From an uncultured Lachnospiraceae bacterium (GTDB lineage: Bacteria > Bacillota > Clostridia > Lachnospirales > Lachnospiraceae), in the NCBI GenBank assembly GCA_949076555.1, contig CARUOB010000051.1, positions 1 through 22,555 of the forward strand: a stretch of DNA of 22,555 bases, in the 5' to 3' direction. The translations under genes were made by a program, and so were the position numbers. A model generated the notes under the pieces. The model searched no databases and was not told the origin of the DNA. It was given only the letters and a program-made list of their open reading frames with translations. Shown here piece after piece: positions 22,437 through 22,555 of this stretch. The stretch's first letter is position 1. The number at the start of each line of letters is the position of its first letter.

Positions 22437-22555
22437 ATGAGAAAAAGGAAAGGAAACCTGTTGCAGAGAATCATGGCGTCGCTGCTCTCGGCGGTATTGA
22501 TTGCAGGGATGGCGCTGGAAGCGGTTCCGCTGACCGCCTTGGCACAGGAAAATGC
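22437..22555 (+). CDS. Secreted protein, N-terminus only (cut by window edge)
   Basis: The frame is open from ATG 22437 to the end, 39 codons. GGAGG stands ten bases before the ATG. The peptide has a classic export signal: a basic start (MRKRKGNLLQR), a hydrophobic core (IMASLLSAVLIAGMALEAVP) and a likely cleavage site after ALA (LTALA-QENA). There is no lipobox. The passenger lies outside the window, so function cannot be given; large surface or extracellular enzymes of Lachnospiraceae often begin like this. Confidence 0.8.
   Translation, partial: MRKRKGNLLQRIMASLLSAVLIAGMALEAVPLTALAQEN

Overview
The window looks like a chromosome segment of a gut-type Firmicute, most probably a Lachnospiraceae/Clostridia member. 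The reasons are strong AGGAGG-type ribosome sites, sigma-A promoters with 17-base spacers, YesM/AraC two-component systems, CUT1 sugar importers without their own ATPase, a BlaI/BlaR1 pair and tiny holin-like toxins. This assignment is inferred from gene content only; no search was run.

Layout. (1) 1-1070: right end of an integrative element, with the C-terminal part of a large serine recombinase. It ends inside the Walker A region of an ABC-transporter ATPase gene, whose first 38 codons remain on the minus strand (1062-1178). That ATPase was the third gene of a minus-strand operon: sigma factor (1878-2342), membrane protein (1169-1885), ATPase. (2) 2441-5174: a YciI-like protein and a WYL regulator on the minus strand, divergent from an aldo/keto reductase-like protein with two Fe-S cluster motifs. 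A perfect 9+9 palindrome lies between the divergent genes. (3) 5216-18334: a sensing and sugar-use locus. It holds a hybrid histidine kinase, an orphan solute-binding lipoprotein, a YesM-type kinase with its AraC-type response regulator, then a second solute-binding lipoprotein, two CUT1 permeases and a GH36 alpha-galactosidase-family enzyme. The likely logic is detection of an oligosaccharide at the surface, activation of the importer, uptake, and cleavage in the cytoplasm. (4) 18437-18775: tRNA-Glu and tRNA-Cys, with promoter and terminator. (5) 18860-19640: two mirror-image type I toxin-antitoxin-like modules. Each has a 27-codon hydrophobic peptide gene, a convergent antisense RNA, a shared two-way terminator, and repeats that make the two RNAs complementary near their 5' regions. 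This is the most interesting part of the window. (6) 19781-22221: BlaI-type repressor and BlaR1-type membrane peptidase with a double operator. (7) 22437-22555: start of a secreted protein gene cut by the window edge.

The toxin peptides and antisense RNAs are calls from sequence architecture; expression and toxicity are inferences.
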